A DNA stretch of 64,000 bases from positions 124,001-188,000 of the forward strand of contig NZ_MKKA01000044.1 of assembly GCF_001942405.1 (NCBI RefSeq), written 5' to 3'. Below the pieces are notes generated by a model, which was not told where the DNA came from, searched no databases, and was given only the letters and a program-made list of their open reading frames with translations. Numbering within the stretch: the stretch's first letter is position 1; each line of letters starts with the position of its first letter. Made by a program: the position numbers and the translations under genes. Below are positions 31,343 to 40,379 of the stretch, in pieces. The stretch is from Ornithinimicrobium sp. CNJ-824. Its GTDB lineage: Bacteria; Actinomycetota; Actinomycetes; Actinomycetales; Dermatophilaceae.

Positions 31343-32128
31343 GTGACGAAGAGGACACCCAGCCCTGCGCATCCGCGTGGCCGAGCCGACCTGCGCGACG
31401 CCGTCGTGCTGGTCACCGGTGCCTCCGGGAGCATCGGCACGGCGCTGCGGCGGCGGTTCGCCGCCGAGGGCGCGGTGGTCGCGGGGCTCGACCTGGTCGC
31501 CGACACCGGGGCCCGGATCCTCGCCTGCGACATCACCGACGAGGAGCAGGTCAGGGCGGCCGTCGGGAAGGTTCTCGCCGAGCACGGCCGCCTGGACGTC
31601 CTCGTCAACAACGCCGGCATCTCGGCCATCGGCACGATCGACGACCACGACCTGGCCACCCACCGCCGGGTCCTCGAGGTGAACCACCTCGGCGCGCTGG
31701 CCTGCACGCTCGCCGCCCTGCCGCACCTGCGCGAGAGCAGGGGCAGCGTCGTGACGATCGGGTCGGTCGCCGGCTTCGCCCCGGTCGCGGGCCGTCCCGC
31801 CTACGTCGCCGCCAAGCACGCCGTCACCGGCCTGATGGAGGCGCTGCGTCCCGAGCTGGCCGCCGACGGGGTGCACGTCGGCCTCGTCCACCCGACCTTC
31901 GTCACCACCCTGCTGACGACCGCCGACGGCAGCCGCGACCGCTCGACGACCGGGGCCCCCGTCGGACCGGACGACGTGGTCGGCGCCGTCCTCGACGTCG
32001 TGCGCCGGCGACGGGACCGCGTCCTGGTGGGACGCACCGCGCACCTTGCCTGGCAGGCCTCGCGCCTGGCCCCCCGCACCTACGCCCGCCTGATGACCCG
32101 CCGCCTGCGACAAGGAACCCCTGGATGA
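31343..32128 (+). CDS. short-chain dehydrogenase/reductase
   Basis: 261 residues. The Rossmann motif is VLVTGASGSIGTALRRRF. LACDITDEEQ, LVNNAGISAIG, Ser in TIGSVAGFAPVAG, and Tyr-x-x-x-Lys in AYVAAKHAVTG form the classical SDR active site. C-terminal basic helix RLMTRRLRQG. GTG at 31343 follows TAGCCT by 10 nt. First of a three-gene unit with a flavin monooxygenase and a BASS-type transporter. Ketone/alcohol substrate likely; identity unknown. Confidence 0.86.
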   Translation: MTKRTPSPAHPRGRADLRDAVVLVTGASGSIGTALRRRFAAEGAVVAGLDLVADTGARILACDITDEEQVRAAVGKVLAEHGRLDVLVNNAGISAIGTIDDHDLATHRRVLEVNHLGALACTLAALPHLRESRGSVVTIGSVAGFAPVAGRPAYVAAKHAVTGLMEALRPELAADGVHVGLVHPTFVTTLLTTADGSRDRSTTGAPVGPDDVVGAVLDVVRRRRDRVLVGRTAHLAWQASRLAPRTYARLMTRRLRQGTPG

Positions 32129-33456
32129 GCTCGCCCTCCTACGCCGTCATCGGCGCCGGTCCCTCCGGCCTGGCCGCGGCCCGCAACCTGCAGCGCTTCG
32201 GGTTGCCGTGGACCGGCTACGAGCTGGCCGACGACGTCGGCGGGCTGTGGGACATCGACGCGCCCCGGTCGACGGTCTACGAGTCCGCCCACCTCATCTC
32301 CTCCCGGACGACGACCGAGTTCACCGAGCACCCGATGCCCGAGGGCACGCCCGACTATCCCTCGCACCGGCACCTGCTGGCCTACTTCCGCTCCTACGCC
32401 GACCGTTTCGGGCTGCGCGAGCACTACCGCTTCGGCACCGAGGTGACCAGCGTCGAGGCGCTGGGCGACCCGGGCGACCCGTCGGCCGGGTGGGTGGTGC
32501 GCTCGACCGGGCCCGACGGCATACCCGTGGAGACCGAGCACGCGGGCGTGGTCGTCGCCAACGGCACCCTGTCCGAGCCGAACGTGCCGCAGCTGCCGGG
32601 GCACTTCGACGGGGAGATCTTCCACACGGCGGAGTACAAGCGGCCCGACGTCCTCGCCGGCAAACGGGTGCTGGTCGTCGGCGCGGGCAACTCCGGCTGC
32701 GACATCGTCGTCGACGCCGTCCACCACGCCGCCAGTGTCGACATCAGCGTGCGGCGCGGTTACCACTTCGTGCCGAAGTACGTCTTCGGCCGCCCCGCCG
32801 ACACCCTCAACCAGGGCCGTCCGCTGCCGCCGCGGATCAAGCAGGCGGTCGACAGCCGGCTGCTGCGCATGTTCACCGGCGACCCGACCCGGTTCGGCTT
32901 CCCGGAGCCCGACCACAAGCTCTACGAGTCGCACCCGATCGTCAACAGCCTGATCCTGCACCACCTGGGGCACGGCGACGCCCACGTGCGGCCAGACGTG
33001 GAGCGGCTCGACGGCGACGGGGTGGTCTTCCGCGACGGGACGCGGCGCGAGTACGACGTGGTCGTGCTCGCCACCGGCTACCGCCTGCACTACCCCTTCC
33101 TCGACCGGTCCTTGCTGGGGTGGCCCGAGGGCGCGGGCGCGCCGGGGCTCTACCTGCAGATCGTCAGCCCGGCGGCCGAGGGACTGTACGTCGTGGGCAT
33201 GGTCGAGGCGTCCGGCATCGGCTGGCAGGGGCGGTGGGAGCAGGCCGAGCTGGTGGCGGCATACCTCGCCGCGCGGGAGCGCGACCCCGAGGCGGCGGCA
33301 CGGATGCGCGCGAAGATGGCCGACCCCTCGAGCTGGCCCGACCTGACCGGCGGCTACGACTACCTGGGGCTGGAGCGGATGGCCTACTACGTCAACAAGG
33401 ACGCCTACCGGCGTGCGGTCCGTGCGCAGACGGCCGAGCTGGGGGTCGCGCCGTGA
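32125..33456 (+). CDS. flavin-containing monooxygenase (FMO/Baeyer-Villiger-like)
   Basis: 443 residues. FAD motif YAVIGAGPSGLAAARNL, NADPH motif VLVVGAGNSGCDIVVDA, and a linker near the FMO signature (FHTAEYKRPD). The late motif VVVLATGYRLHYPFLD is typical of class B monooxygenases. HTAEYK replaces part of the strict FxGxxxHxxxW signature, so it sits closer to FMO than to strict Baeyer-Villiger enzymes. It starts within the SDR stop (ATGA). The SDR could make the ketone that this enzyme oxygenates, or act on its product. Confidence 0.85.
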   Translation: MSSPSYAVIGAGPSGLAAARNLQRFGLPWTGYELADDVGGLWDIDAPRSTVYESAHLISSRTTTEFTEHPMPEGTPDYPSHRHLLAYFRSYADRFGLREHYRFGTEVTSVEALGDPGDPSAGWVVRSTGPDGIPVETEHAGVVVANGTLSEPNVPQLPGHFDGEIFHTAEYKRPDVLAGKRVLVVGAGNSGCDIVVDAVHHAASVDISVRRGYHFVPKYVFGRPADTLNQGRPLPPRIKQAVDSRLLRMFTGDPTRFGFPEPDHKLYESHPIVNSLILHHLGHGDAHVRPDVERLDGDGVVFRDGTRREYDVVVLATGYRLHYPFLDRSLLGWPEGAGAPGLYLQIVSPAAEGLYVVGMVEASGIGWQGRWEQAELVAAYLAARERDPEAAARMRAKMADPSSWPDLTGGYDYLGLERMAYYVNKDAYRRAVRAQTAELGVAP

Positions 33457-34379
33457 CGGACGTCGACGCCATCCGGATCGCCTTCGACGAGGGCTCGTTG
33501 ACGACGCTGCGGATCGTGCTCGGGCTCATCCTGCTCGGGGTGGCGCTGGACACGCGGGTGACGGACTTCCGGCGGGCGATCAGGCGGCCGTGGGCGATCC
33601 TCGTGGCGGTGTTCGCGCAGTTCCTCGTGCTGCCCGCGATCACCTTCGTGCTGACCCTGCTGCTGGACCTGCGCGGGTCGCTGGCGCTGGGACTGATCCT
33701 CGTGGCCTGCTGCCCGCCGGGCAACGTGTCCAACATCCTCACGCACCGGGCCGGCGGCGACGTGGCGATGTCGGTGTCGATGACCTCGGTGGGCAACGTG
33801 CTGGCGATCTTCCTCATGCCGGTCAACGTGGCGTTCTGGGGTTCGCTGCACCCGACCGGGCGCGACCTGCTGCGCGAGATCGAGCTGAGCCCGCTGTCGA
33901 TGCTGGCCGAGATCCTGCTCGTCATCGGGCTGCCGTTCGTCGTGGGGATCTACCTCAGCCACCGGTTCCCGCGGTTCGCCGGGAAGGCCCGTCGGGTGGT
34001 CGGTCCGGTCGCCACGCTGGGCCTGGCGGCCGTCATCGTCGTCGGGGTGGCCAACAACTGGGCGATCTTCACCGCCTACATCGGGCTGGTCGTGGTGGCG
34101 GTGTTCGTGCACGACGCGCTGGCGCTGCTGCTGGGGTATGCCATCGGTCGGGCCGCGCGGCTGCCCGAGGGCTCGGTGAAGGCGTCGACCTTCGAGGTCG
34201 GGATCCGCAACGCCGGCCTGGGGCTGCTGCTGGTCTTCAGCTTCTTCGACGGGCTCGGCGGGATGGCGCTCGTCGCCGCCTGGTGGGGGATCTGGGACAT
34301 CGTCGCCGGGCTGGCCGTCGCCGCGGTGTGGAAGCGGCGCACGGGGGTGAGCCCGGAGGTGGGGGCGGCGGTGGCCTGA
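33453..34379 (+). CDS. bile acid:sodium symporter (BASS) family transporter
   Basis: 308 residues with nine or so hydrophobic helices: LRIVLGLILLGVALDTRV, WAILVAVFAQFLVLPAI, LALGLILVACCPPGNVSNIL. The CCPPGNVSN motif is the conserved sodium-site segment of BASS transporters, and VGIRNAGLGLLLVFSFF the second crossover region. It moves organic anions with sodium. GTG overlaps the monooxygenase stop (GTGA), so it likely imports the substrate of the SDR/monooxygenase pair. Confidence 0.87.
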   Translation: MTDVDAIRIAFDEGSLTTLRIVLGLILLGVALDTRVTDFRRAIRRPWAILVAVFAQFLVLPAITFVLTLLLDLRGSLALGLILVACCPPGNVSNILTHRAGGDVAMSVSMTSVGNVLAIFLMPVNVAFWGSLHPTGRDLLREIELSPLSMLAEILLVIGLPFVVGIYLSHRFPRFAGKARRVVGPVATLGLAAVIVVGVANNWAIFTAYIGLVVVAVFVHDALALLLGYAIGRAARLPEGSVKASTFEVGIRNAGLGLLLVFSFFDGLGGMALVAAWWGIWDIVAGLAVAAVWKRRTGVSPEVGAAVA

Positions 34380-34398
34380 GCCCGGCGCGCAAGGACCT

Positions 34399-34414
34399 CG
34401 GGCCCCACGGCCCG
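34399..34414 (+). terminator. hairpin after the SDR-FMO-BASS operon
   Basis: CGGGCC-CCAC-GGCCCG, perfect 6-base arms with a 4-base loop, 20 bases after the transporter stop. No T-run follows, as is common in this GC range. Confidence 0.4.
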
Positions 34415-34435
34415 GGCTCCTGCCATCATGCCCCC

Positions 34436-35428
34436 ATGACGATCCCCACCGCAGAGCTGCACCTGCACATCGAGGGCACCCTCGAGCCCGAGCTCATCTA
34501 CACCCTGGCCGAGCGCAACGGCGTGCAGCTGCCGTGGGCCGACATCGACGACCTGCGCTCGCGCTACGACTTCACCGGGCTGCAGCACTTCCTCGACCTC
34601 TACTACGCCAACATGGCGGTGCTGCGCACCGAGGAGGACTTCGCCGACCTGACCCGCGCCTACCTGGCGCGGGCGGCGGCCGGCGGCGTGCGGCATACCG
34701 AGGTGTTCCTCGACCTGCAGGCGCACACGGCCCGGGGCGTCTCCGCCGAGGTCGTGCTGCGGGGGGTGTCCGGGGCTCTCGAGGCCACCGAAGGCGAGCA
34801 CGGGCTGACCGCCGGGCTCATCGTCACCTTCCTGCGGCACCTGCCCGGGGAGGAGGCGACCGCTGCGCTGCGGGAGGCCCTGGCTGTCGACGTCCCGCTG
34901 CTGGGGGTCGGGCTGTGCTCCTCGGAGACCGGGTCGGCGGCGTCGTTCCGCGAGGCGTTCGAGCTCGCCGCCGCGCACGGGCTGCACCGGGTGGCGCACG
35001 CCGGGGAGGAGGGGCCCGCGGCCAACGTCACCGAGGTGCTCGACGTCCTCGGCGTCGAGCGCGTCGACCACGGCCTGCGCTCGCTGGAGGACGACGCGCT
35101 GATCGACCGGCTGGCGGCCGAGCGGGTGCCGCTGACGCTGTGCCCGCTGTCGAACGTCCGTTTGCAGGTGGTCGACTCCCTCGAGGGCTACCCGGTGCGT
35201 GAGCTGATGGACCGCGGCGTCGTGGTCACCGTCAACAGCGACGACCCGGCCTACTTCGGCGGCTACGTCGACGACAACTACCGCGAGCTCACCGCCGCCC
35301 TGGGGCTGACGACCGACGAGCTGGCCACGCTCGCGCACCACAGCGCCGAGGCCGCGTTCGTGACGCCGGAGCGGCGGGCGCAGCTGGACGCCGACATCGA
35401 GGAGTGGCGCGCCGCGCAGGGGGAGTAG
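34436..35428 (+). CDS. adenine/adenosine deaminase family protein, adenine deaminase type
   Basis: 330 residues. ELHLHIEGTLEPELIYTLA gives the first zinc ligands. HAGEEGPAANVTEVLDVLG gives the catalytic His/Glu region, VERVDHG the next His, and TVNSDDPAYFGGYVDDNY the zinc Asp. HxEGTLEP and SDDPAYFGGY are typical of the yeast Aah1-like adenine aminohydrolases rather than adenosine deaminases. It would turn adenine to hypoxanthine in purine salvage. CATCAT lies 6 nt before the ATG, a weak -10. Confidence 0.85.
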   Translation: MTIPTAELHLHIEGTLEPELIYTLAERNGVQLPWADIDDLRSRYDFTGLQHFLDLYYANMAVLRTEEDFADLTRAYLARAAAGGVRHTEVFLDLQAHTARGVSAEVVLRGVSGALEATEGEHGLTAGLIVTFLRHLPGEEATAALREALAVDVPLLGVGLCSSETGSAASFREAFELAAAHGLHRVAHAGEEGPAANVTEVLDVLGVERVDHGLRSLEDDALIDRLAAERVPLTLCPLSNVRLQVVDSLEGYPVRELMDRGVVVTVNSDDPAYFGGYVDDNYRELTAALGLTTDELATLAHHSAEAAFVTPERRAQLDADIEEWRAAQGE

Positions 35429-35480
35429 GACCTGGCCGGTCCGGTTGTGGGGTGTCGGTCGTCGTGGACACACTGACGGC

Positions 35481-36008
35481 ATGACCGCTGCCGCCACCGA
35501 CCTCGTCCGTGCCGTCCTGCTCGACGGCTTCCAGCGCATCGAGGAGGGGGTGGGGGAGGTTCTCGACGGGCTCGACGCCGAGGACCTGCGGTGGCGTCCC
35601 GGCATCGACGCCAACCCGGTCGGGTGGCTGCTGTGGCACCTGAGCCGCCAGCAGGACGCCCAGCTCGCGCAGATCGCGGGGGAGGAGGAGGTCTGGCGTG
35701 CGGGCGGCTGGCAGGAACGGTTCGACCTGCCCTACGCCCCGGACGCGCACGGCTACGGCCAGGACCCGGGCGACGTCGGCCGGTTCGAGGTTCCGGACCC
35801 GGCCCTGCTCGAGGGGTATGCCGCCGCCGTCCACGAGCTGACCCGTCGGCTCGTGCACGGGCTGGGGGAGGAGGACTACGGCCGGGTGGTCGACGAGAGC
35901 TGCGACCCGCCGGTGACGGTCGCGGTGCGGATCTACTCGGTGCTCGAGGACGCGGCCAAGCACCTCGGGCAGGCGGAGTACGTCAAGGGGCTGCTCGGCC
36001 GGGGCTGA
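35481..36008 (+). CDS. DinB-like/DUF664 protein (mycothiol-transferase type)
   Basis: 175 residues, four-helix DinB fold. WRPGIDANPVGWLLWHLSRQQDAQ contains the first metal-binding His (WHLSRQQD), and KHLGQAEYVKGLL the C-terminal His/Gln pair. Actinobacterial DUF664/DinB proteins are thiol (mycothiol)-dependent transferases or detoxifying enzymes. Substrate not evident. It converges on the LhgO-like gene, six bases apart. Confidence 0.8.
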   Translation: MTAAATDLVRAVLLDGFQRIEEGVGEVLDGLDAEDLRWRPGIDANPVGWLLWHLSRQQDAQLAQIAGEEEVWRAGGWQERFDLPYAPDAHGYGQDPGDVGRFEVPDPALLEGYAAAVHELTRRLVHGLGEEDYGRVVDESCDPPVTVAVRIYSVLEDAAKHLGQAEYVKGLLGRG

Positions 36009-36013
36009 CCGCG

Positions 36014-37213
36014 TCAGCCGATCGCGGCCAGCACCTCGTCGCGGATCAGCTCCCCGATCGGGATCGCGGAGGTCGCGGCCGGCGAGGGGGCGTTGCACAC
36101 GTGCAGCTGACGGGCGGTCCGGCGCAGCAGGAAGTCCTCGACCGACGTCCCGCTGCGGTCGACGGCCTGCGCGCGGATCCCGGCGGGGTAGGGGCGCAGG
36201 TCGTCCAGGGTGACCGACGGGCAGTAGCGCTGGACCCGCTGCAGGTAGGCCCGCCGGCTGATCGAGTCCCGGACCTCGGCCAGGCCGGTGCGCACGTGGT
36301 GGCGGGCGAAGCGCCACATGCCCGGGAAGGTCGCGAACGAGGCCACGTCGCGCGGGTCCAACGACCACCGGGCGTAGCCCTCGCGCGCCAGGCCCAGCAC
36401 CGCGTTGGGCCCGACCGTGACCCGGCCGTCGATCGTGGGCGAGAGGTGCACGCCCAGGAACGGCAGGGCCGGGTCGGGGACGGGGTAGATGAGCCGCTGC
36501 ACGGGCCGGCGGTCCAGCGGCAGCTGGTAGTACTCCCCGCGGAAGGGCACGATCCGGAAGTCCACGTCCAGCCCGCCGAGGCGGGCCACCCGGTCCGCCT
36601 GCAGACCGGCGCACGCGACGGCATACCGCGCCCGCACCAGGCCCGTGTCGGTCTCGACGTCCACGCCGGGGGAGCTCCCGCCCGACTCCTGCACGGCACG
36701 CACCGCCGAGCGGAGGCGCACGCTCCCGCCGCGTGCGAGGACGTCGTCGGCCATCGCCCGGGCCACCCGCCGGAAGTCGACGACGCCGGTCGCCGGGGAG
36801 TGCACGGCCCCGAGTCCGGTGACCAGGGGTTCCATCTCCGCCAGCTCGGCCCGGTCCACGCGACGGACCGGTATGCCGTTCTCCAGGGCCCGGGCGTGGA
36901 GCGCCTCCATGCGCCCCAGCTCGGTGGGGTCGGTGGCCACGACGAGCTTGCCGACGGTCCGGTGGGGGATGCCGTGCTCGTCGCAGAACTGCGTGGTGGC
37001 CGTGGCCCCGGCCCGGCACAGGCGGGCCTTGAGCGAGCCGGGGGCGTAGTAGAGGCCGGCGTGGATCACCCCGGAGTTGTGGCCGGTCTGGGCCGCGCCC
37101 ACCTCGTCGGCCTTGTCGACGACGACGACCCGCAGGCCGGGACGGGCCAGGAGCAGGGCGCGGGCGGTCGCCAGACCGACGATGCCCGCACCGATGACGA
37201 CGACGTCCTCCAC
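36014..37213 (-). CDS. lhgO: L-2-hydroxyglutarate oxidase
   Basis: 399 residues. FAD motif VVVIGAGIVGLATARALL at the N-terminus, then GHNSGVIHAGLYYAPGSLKA, the family hallmark. The end ICNAPSPAATSA-like (HVCNAPSPAATSAIPIGE) closes the FAD fold. DAAO-superfamily enzyme that oxidises L-2-hydroxyglutarate to 2-oxoglutarate, a metabolite-repair step, passing electrons to the membrane quinone. GTG at 37213 is preceded by GGAGGAGG. Full length. Confidence 0.88.
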   Translation of the reverse strand: MEDVVVIGAGIVGLATARALLLARPGLRVVVVDKADEVGAAQTGHNSGVIHAGLYYAPGSLKARLCRAGATATTQFCDEHGIPHRTVGKLVVATDPTELGRMEALHARALENGIPVRRVDRAELAEMEPLVTGLGAVHSPATGVVDFRRVARAMADDVLARGGSVRLRSAVRAVQESGGSSPGVDVETDTGLVRARYAVACAGLQADRVARLGGLDVDFRIVPFRGEYYQLPLDRRPVQRLIYPVPDPALPFLGVHLSPTIDGRVTVGPNAVLGLAREGYARWSLDPRDVASFATFPGMWRFARHHVRTGLAEVRDSISRRAYLQRVQRYCPSVTLDDLRPYPAGIRAQAVDRSGTSVEDFLLRRTARQLHVCNAPSPAATSAIPIGELIRDEVLAAIG

Positions 37214-37303
37214 GGATGCCTCCTCCTCCTCGGCGTGGTCCCCTCCCCGGACGCTACCGGCCGGAGGACCATGGTCGGAGCCCGACGAGCGAAGGAGACG
37301 ACG

Positions 37304-37834
37304 ATGGCAGCAGCAGGTCTGGTCCTGCCCCTGGGCGACCGGCGGCCCGAGATCGACCCGGAGGCGTGGCTCGCGCCGCAGTCCGTGGTCAGCGGCAGCG
37401 TGCGGATCGGGGCGGGCAGCAGCATCTGGTACGGCGCGTCCGTGCGGGGCGACAGCGAGCAGATTACCCTGGGGGAGCGGGTGAACCTGCAGGACAACGT
37501 CGTCGTGCACGCCGACGCCGGGTTCCCGACGACTGTGGCGGACGACGTGTCGGTGGGCCACGGCGCCGTGCTGCACGGGTGCTCGGTCGGCACCGGCACG
37601 ATCGTCGGCATGGGGGCGGTCGTGATGAACGGCGCGGTGGTCGGGGAGTCGTGCCTGGTCGCGGCCGGGGCGGTCGTGCTCGAGGGCACGCAGGCGCCGT
37701 CCGGGTCGCTCGTGGCCGGGGTGCCCGCCAAGGTCCGGCGGGAGCTGACCGACGAGGAGCGGGCGCGACTGCGCGACGGCATCGGGCACTACCCGGGCCT
37801 GGCCTCGCTGCACCGGAGCGCCCTGGCGGAGTGA
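37304..37834 (+). CDS. gamma-class carbonic anhydrase-family hexapeptide-repeat protein
   Basis: 176 residues of left-handed beta-helix. Hexapeptide turns run through GSVRIGAGSSIWYGASVRGD, NLQDNVVVHADAGF and VSVGHGAVLHGCSVGTGTIVGMG. Three metal-ligand His positions are present (VVHAD, SVGHGA, VLHGC). Typical of YrdA/gamma-CA proteins; carbonic anhydrase activity is not proven for the whole family. ATG at 37304 has AAGGAG 7 nt upstream, so the in-frame ATG 11 codons earlier is disfavoured. Confidence 0.87.
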   Translation: MAAAGLVLPLGDRRPEIDPEAWLAPQSVVSGSVRIGAGSSIWYGASVRGDSEQITLGERVNLQDNVVVHADAGFPTTVADDVSVGHGAVLHGCSVGTGTIVGMGAVVMNGAVVGESCLVAAGAVVLEGTQAPSGSLVAGVPAKVRRELTDEERARLRDGIGHYPGLASLHRSALAE

Positions 37835-37879
37835 CCGGGTGCCGCGGTGTCGCTGCGGCTGCGCCGCCACGGTCGTCCG

Positions 37880-39952
37880 TCAGCGGTGCGGCCGGGGGCC
37901 GTCCCCGGGGTCGCGGAACACCCCGGCCAGGGAGCGCGCGCCGAGCACGAAGGCGAAGAGGAACAGCGTCCCGCCGAGCACCGGGTTGAGGTCGATCGTC
38001 GGCGCGAGCGCCGGCCCGCCCTCGGCGACGAGCAGGAGCACCCCGCTCAGCGCCAGGACCGAGGCCAGCATGGTGATGACGAAGTGGTTGGCCACCCCGG
38101 TGATGAACGACCGGTCGGACGGGTCGGCCAGCCAGCGCACCCGCAGCTGGGCCTCGCCGCTCTGCACCGCCGCCGCGATCGCGTCCACCCTTCGGGGCAG
38201 GCGCTGCAGGACGGGGAGCACATGGACCAGGTGCTCCTCCAGGGTGGCGCGCACCTCCTGCGGGCTGAGCTTCTTGGCGAGGTAGCTCTGGCCGACGGTC
38301 CGGGAGGCGGAGACGAGGTCGAGCCCGGGGTCCAGCGTCCGCAGGGTCCCCTCGAGCGCGCCGAGGGCCCGGAAGGCGGTCGCGATCTGCGTCGGCACGC
38401 TGAACCCGTGCCGGACCACCAGCGTGAAGATGTCGCCGAAGACGGTGGACATCGGCCCGGTGCCGCCGTTCCCGGCCCGGGAGATCACCCCGCCGACGTC
38501 CCGCTCCAGGGCACGGTCGTCCAGACCGACGGGGGCGTCGATGACGTCGCAGAGGGCGTCGACGGCGCCGAGGGAGTCGCTGCGGTCCACCGCGAAGAGC
38601 AGCCGCGCCAGGGCGTCCCGGGCCGTGCGGTCCAGCCGTCCCACGGAGCCGTAGTCGAGCAGCGCCAACCGGGCGCCGGCGGGCGACGTCCCCGCGCCGT
38701 CACCCGCCGCTGCACCCTCGGCGCCCTCGGACGGCCTGCCCCGCTCGACCAGGACGTTGCCGGCGTGCAGGTCCGCGTGGAACACGCCCGTCTGCAGCAC
38801 CTGCGTCAGCACGCTGGCCAGCAGCGCCCTCGCCAGCCGCTCGCGGGTGGCCGGGTCCAGGCCGCGGGTGGCGTCGGGGCGGGAGAGGGGGACGCCGCTC
38901 ACCCGCTCCATGACCAGCACCCGCGGCGTCGTCAGGGTCGGGTAGGTCGTGGGCACCCGCACGAGCGGCCCGCCGTCCCCTCCGTCCGTCCCGGTCCCCG
39001 CGGCGACCGCCTGCGCGTTGGCGGCCTCGACGGTGTAGTCCAGCTCCTCGGCGAGGCTGTCGGCGAAGCCGGCCGCGATGCCGTGGACGCCCATCGCGCG
39101 GCCCCACGGGGTGGTCCGCTCCAGCCAGCGCGACATCCGCAGCACGATGTCCAGGTCGGCCCGCACCTGCTCCTGGGCGCCGGCGCGCTGGACCTTGACG
39201 ACCACGGGGGACCCGTCGGCCAGGGTCGCCCGGTAGACCTGCCCGACGGAGGCCGCCGCCATCGGGGTCTCGTCGAGCTCGGCGAACGCCTCGCGCCAGC
39301 CGGTCCCGAGCTCGGTGCGCAGCGTGGCCTCGGTGCGGTCCCACGGCTGCGGCGGGGTGTCGGCCTGCAGCCGGCCCAGCTCGGCCGCCAGCTCGGGGCC
39401 GACCACGTCGGGCCGGGTGCCCAGCATCTGGCCCAGCTTGACGAAGGTCACCCCGCCGTCGGCGAAGGCCATGCGCAGCCGGCGGCCCAGGTGCACGTGG
39501 TCGTGGCTGGGCAGGTGCGCCCCGGCCCGCAGGAAGCCCCCGAGCCCGTGCCGGACCGCGACGCCGACGATCTGGCCGTAGCGCCTGCTCCGCCGCCGCC
39601 GCGCCGGCAGGTCGCGCAGGACGGCGACCGGGGAGGGCAGGCTCCCGGTCGGCGCCAGGGCCTCGAGCAGCACCAGCCCGCCGACGCCCAGCGCGACGCC
39701 CCACGCCACGAGCAGCAGCAGCACGAGGGCGACGACGGTGAGGTCGCTCGACCGTTCCAGGCCGCCGGGGTCGGCGGGCAGTCCGAGACGTGTGCCGGCC
39801 AGCTCGAGGAAGCCGCCCATGGCCCCGGTCACGACGATCGCGACGACCAGCGTGCGGAACCACCCGACCGGCACCCCCAGCAGCCGGCGCGTGAGGGCGA
39901 ACAGCAGGGCGGTGTTGACGGCGAAGCCGATCGCCGCGAACAACGGCGTCAC
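37880..39952 (-). CDS. ABC1/UbiB-family atypical kinase with N-terminal membrane segments
   Basis: 690 residues. Three hydrophobic segments lie in the first ~115 residues. The ABC1 domain follows: VTFVKLGQMLGTRPDVV (KxGQ motif), AAASVGQVYRATL (A-rich loop), VVVKVQRAG (Lys), HADLHAGNVLVE (catalytic), LLDYGSVGRL (metal Asp). The C-terminus has two more hydrophobic segments. Such proteins act as ATPases/kinases in quinone or lipid metabolism at the membrane. An unusually long N-terminal membrane part is seen versus plain UbiB. GTG start at 39952. Confidence 0.85.
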   Translation of the reverse strand: MTPLFAAIGFAVNTALLFALTRRLLGVPVGWFRTLVVAIVVTGAMGGFLELAGTRLGLPADPGGLERSSDLTVVALVLLLLVAWGVALGVGGLVLLEALAPTGSLPSPVAVLRDLPARRRRSRRYGQIVGVAVRHGLGGFLRAGAHLPSHDHVHLGRRLRMAFADGGVTFVKLGQMLGTRPDVVGPELAAELGRLQADTPPQPWDRTEATLRTELGTGWREAFAELDETPMAAASVGQVYRATLADGSPVVVKVQRAGAQEQVRADLDIVLRMSRWLERTTPWGRAMGVHGIAAGFADSLAEELDYTVEAANAQAVAAGTGTDGGDGGPLVRVPTTYPTLTTPRVLVMERVSGVPLSRPDATRGLDPATRERLARALLASVLTQVLQTGVFHADLHAGNVLVERGRPSEGAEGAAAGDGAGTSPAGARLALLDYGSVGRLDRTARDALARLLFAVDRSDSLGAVDALCDVIDAPVGLDDRALERDVGGVISRAGNGGTGPMSTVFGDIFTLVVRHGFSVPTQIATAFRALGALEGTLRTLDPGLDLVSASRTVGQSYLAKKLSPQEVRATLEEHLVHVLPVLQRLPRRVDAIAAAVQSGEAQLRVRWLADPSDRSFITGVANHFVITMLASVLALSGVLLLVAEGGPALAPTIDLNPVLGGTLFLFAFVLGARSLAGVFRDPGDGPRPHR

Positions 39953-40006
39953 GGATCCTCCCTCTCCCGGCGGACACCCTCGATCCTAGGGGAGGGGGTA
40001 TGCCGA

Positions 40007-40032
40007 GGGGCGGGCCCGTGCGGGCCCGCCCC
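40007..40032 (-). terminator. strong GC hairpin after the rhodanese gene
   Basis: GGGGCGGGCCCG-TG-CGGGCCCGCCCC: perfect 12-base arms, 20 bases past the rhodanese stop (40053, minus strand). Likely intrinsic-type terminator or 3'-end stabiliser; no T-run. Confidence 0.6.
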
Positions 40033-40052
40033 CCGGTCCCGGGGACGGGGTC

Positions 40053-40373
40053 TCAGGCGGCGAGCCGCCCGGTGACGACGGGGCGGCCGGCCGCGGTCCA
40101 GGCGGAGGTGCCGCCGTCGACCGAGACGGCCTCGTAGCCCAGGGCGGTCAGCAGGTCGGCCATCGACCGGCTGCGGTTGCCGGTCTGGCAGATCACGTGG
40201 ACGGGCCGGTTCCTCGGCACGCCGGAGAGGGAGGACATGATGCGGCTCATCGGGGCGAGCACGGCGCCGGGGACGTGGCCGTCGACGTACTCGGCCGCCT
40301 CGCGGACGTCCAGCACGAAGGCGCCGTCGGCGTGACGGGCGGCGAAGGTCTCGATGGAGATCGTCGTGGTCAT
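40053..40373 (-). CDS. single-domain rhodanese-like sulfurtransferase
   Basis: 106 residues. FVLDVREAAEYVDGHVPGA is the conserved N-terminal motif, and VICQTGNRSRSMADLL carries the catalytic Cys (~62). The domain transfers sulfane sulfur from thiosulfate or persulfide to an acceptor. The promoter holds a CsoR/CstR-like palindrome, as expected for persulfide- or metal-controlled rhodanese genes. TATGAT lies exactly 6 nt before the ATG. Confidence 0.88.
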   Translation of the reverse strand: MTTTISIETFAARHADGAFVLDVREAAEYVDGHVPGAVLAPMSRIMSSLSGVPRNRPVHVICQTGNRSRSMADLLTALGYEAVSVDGGTSAWTAAGRPVVTGRLAA

Positions 40374-40379
40374 GTCCCC

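Noticed and set aside
40007..40032. 12-base hairpin as a replication or attachment site
   Set aside because: Its position just after the rhodanese stop and lack of nearby recombinase genes make a terminator the simpler explanation.
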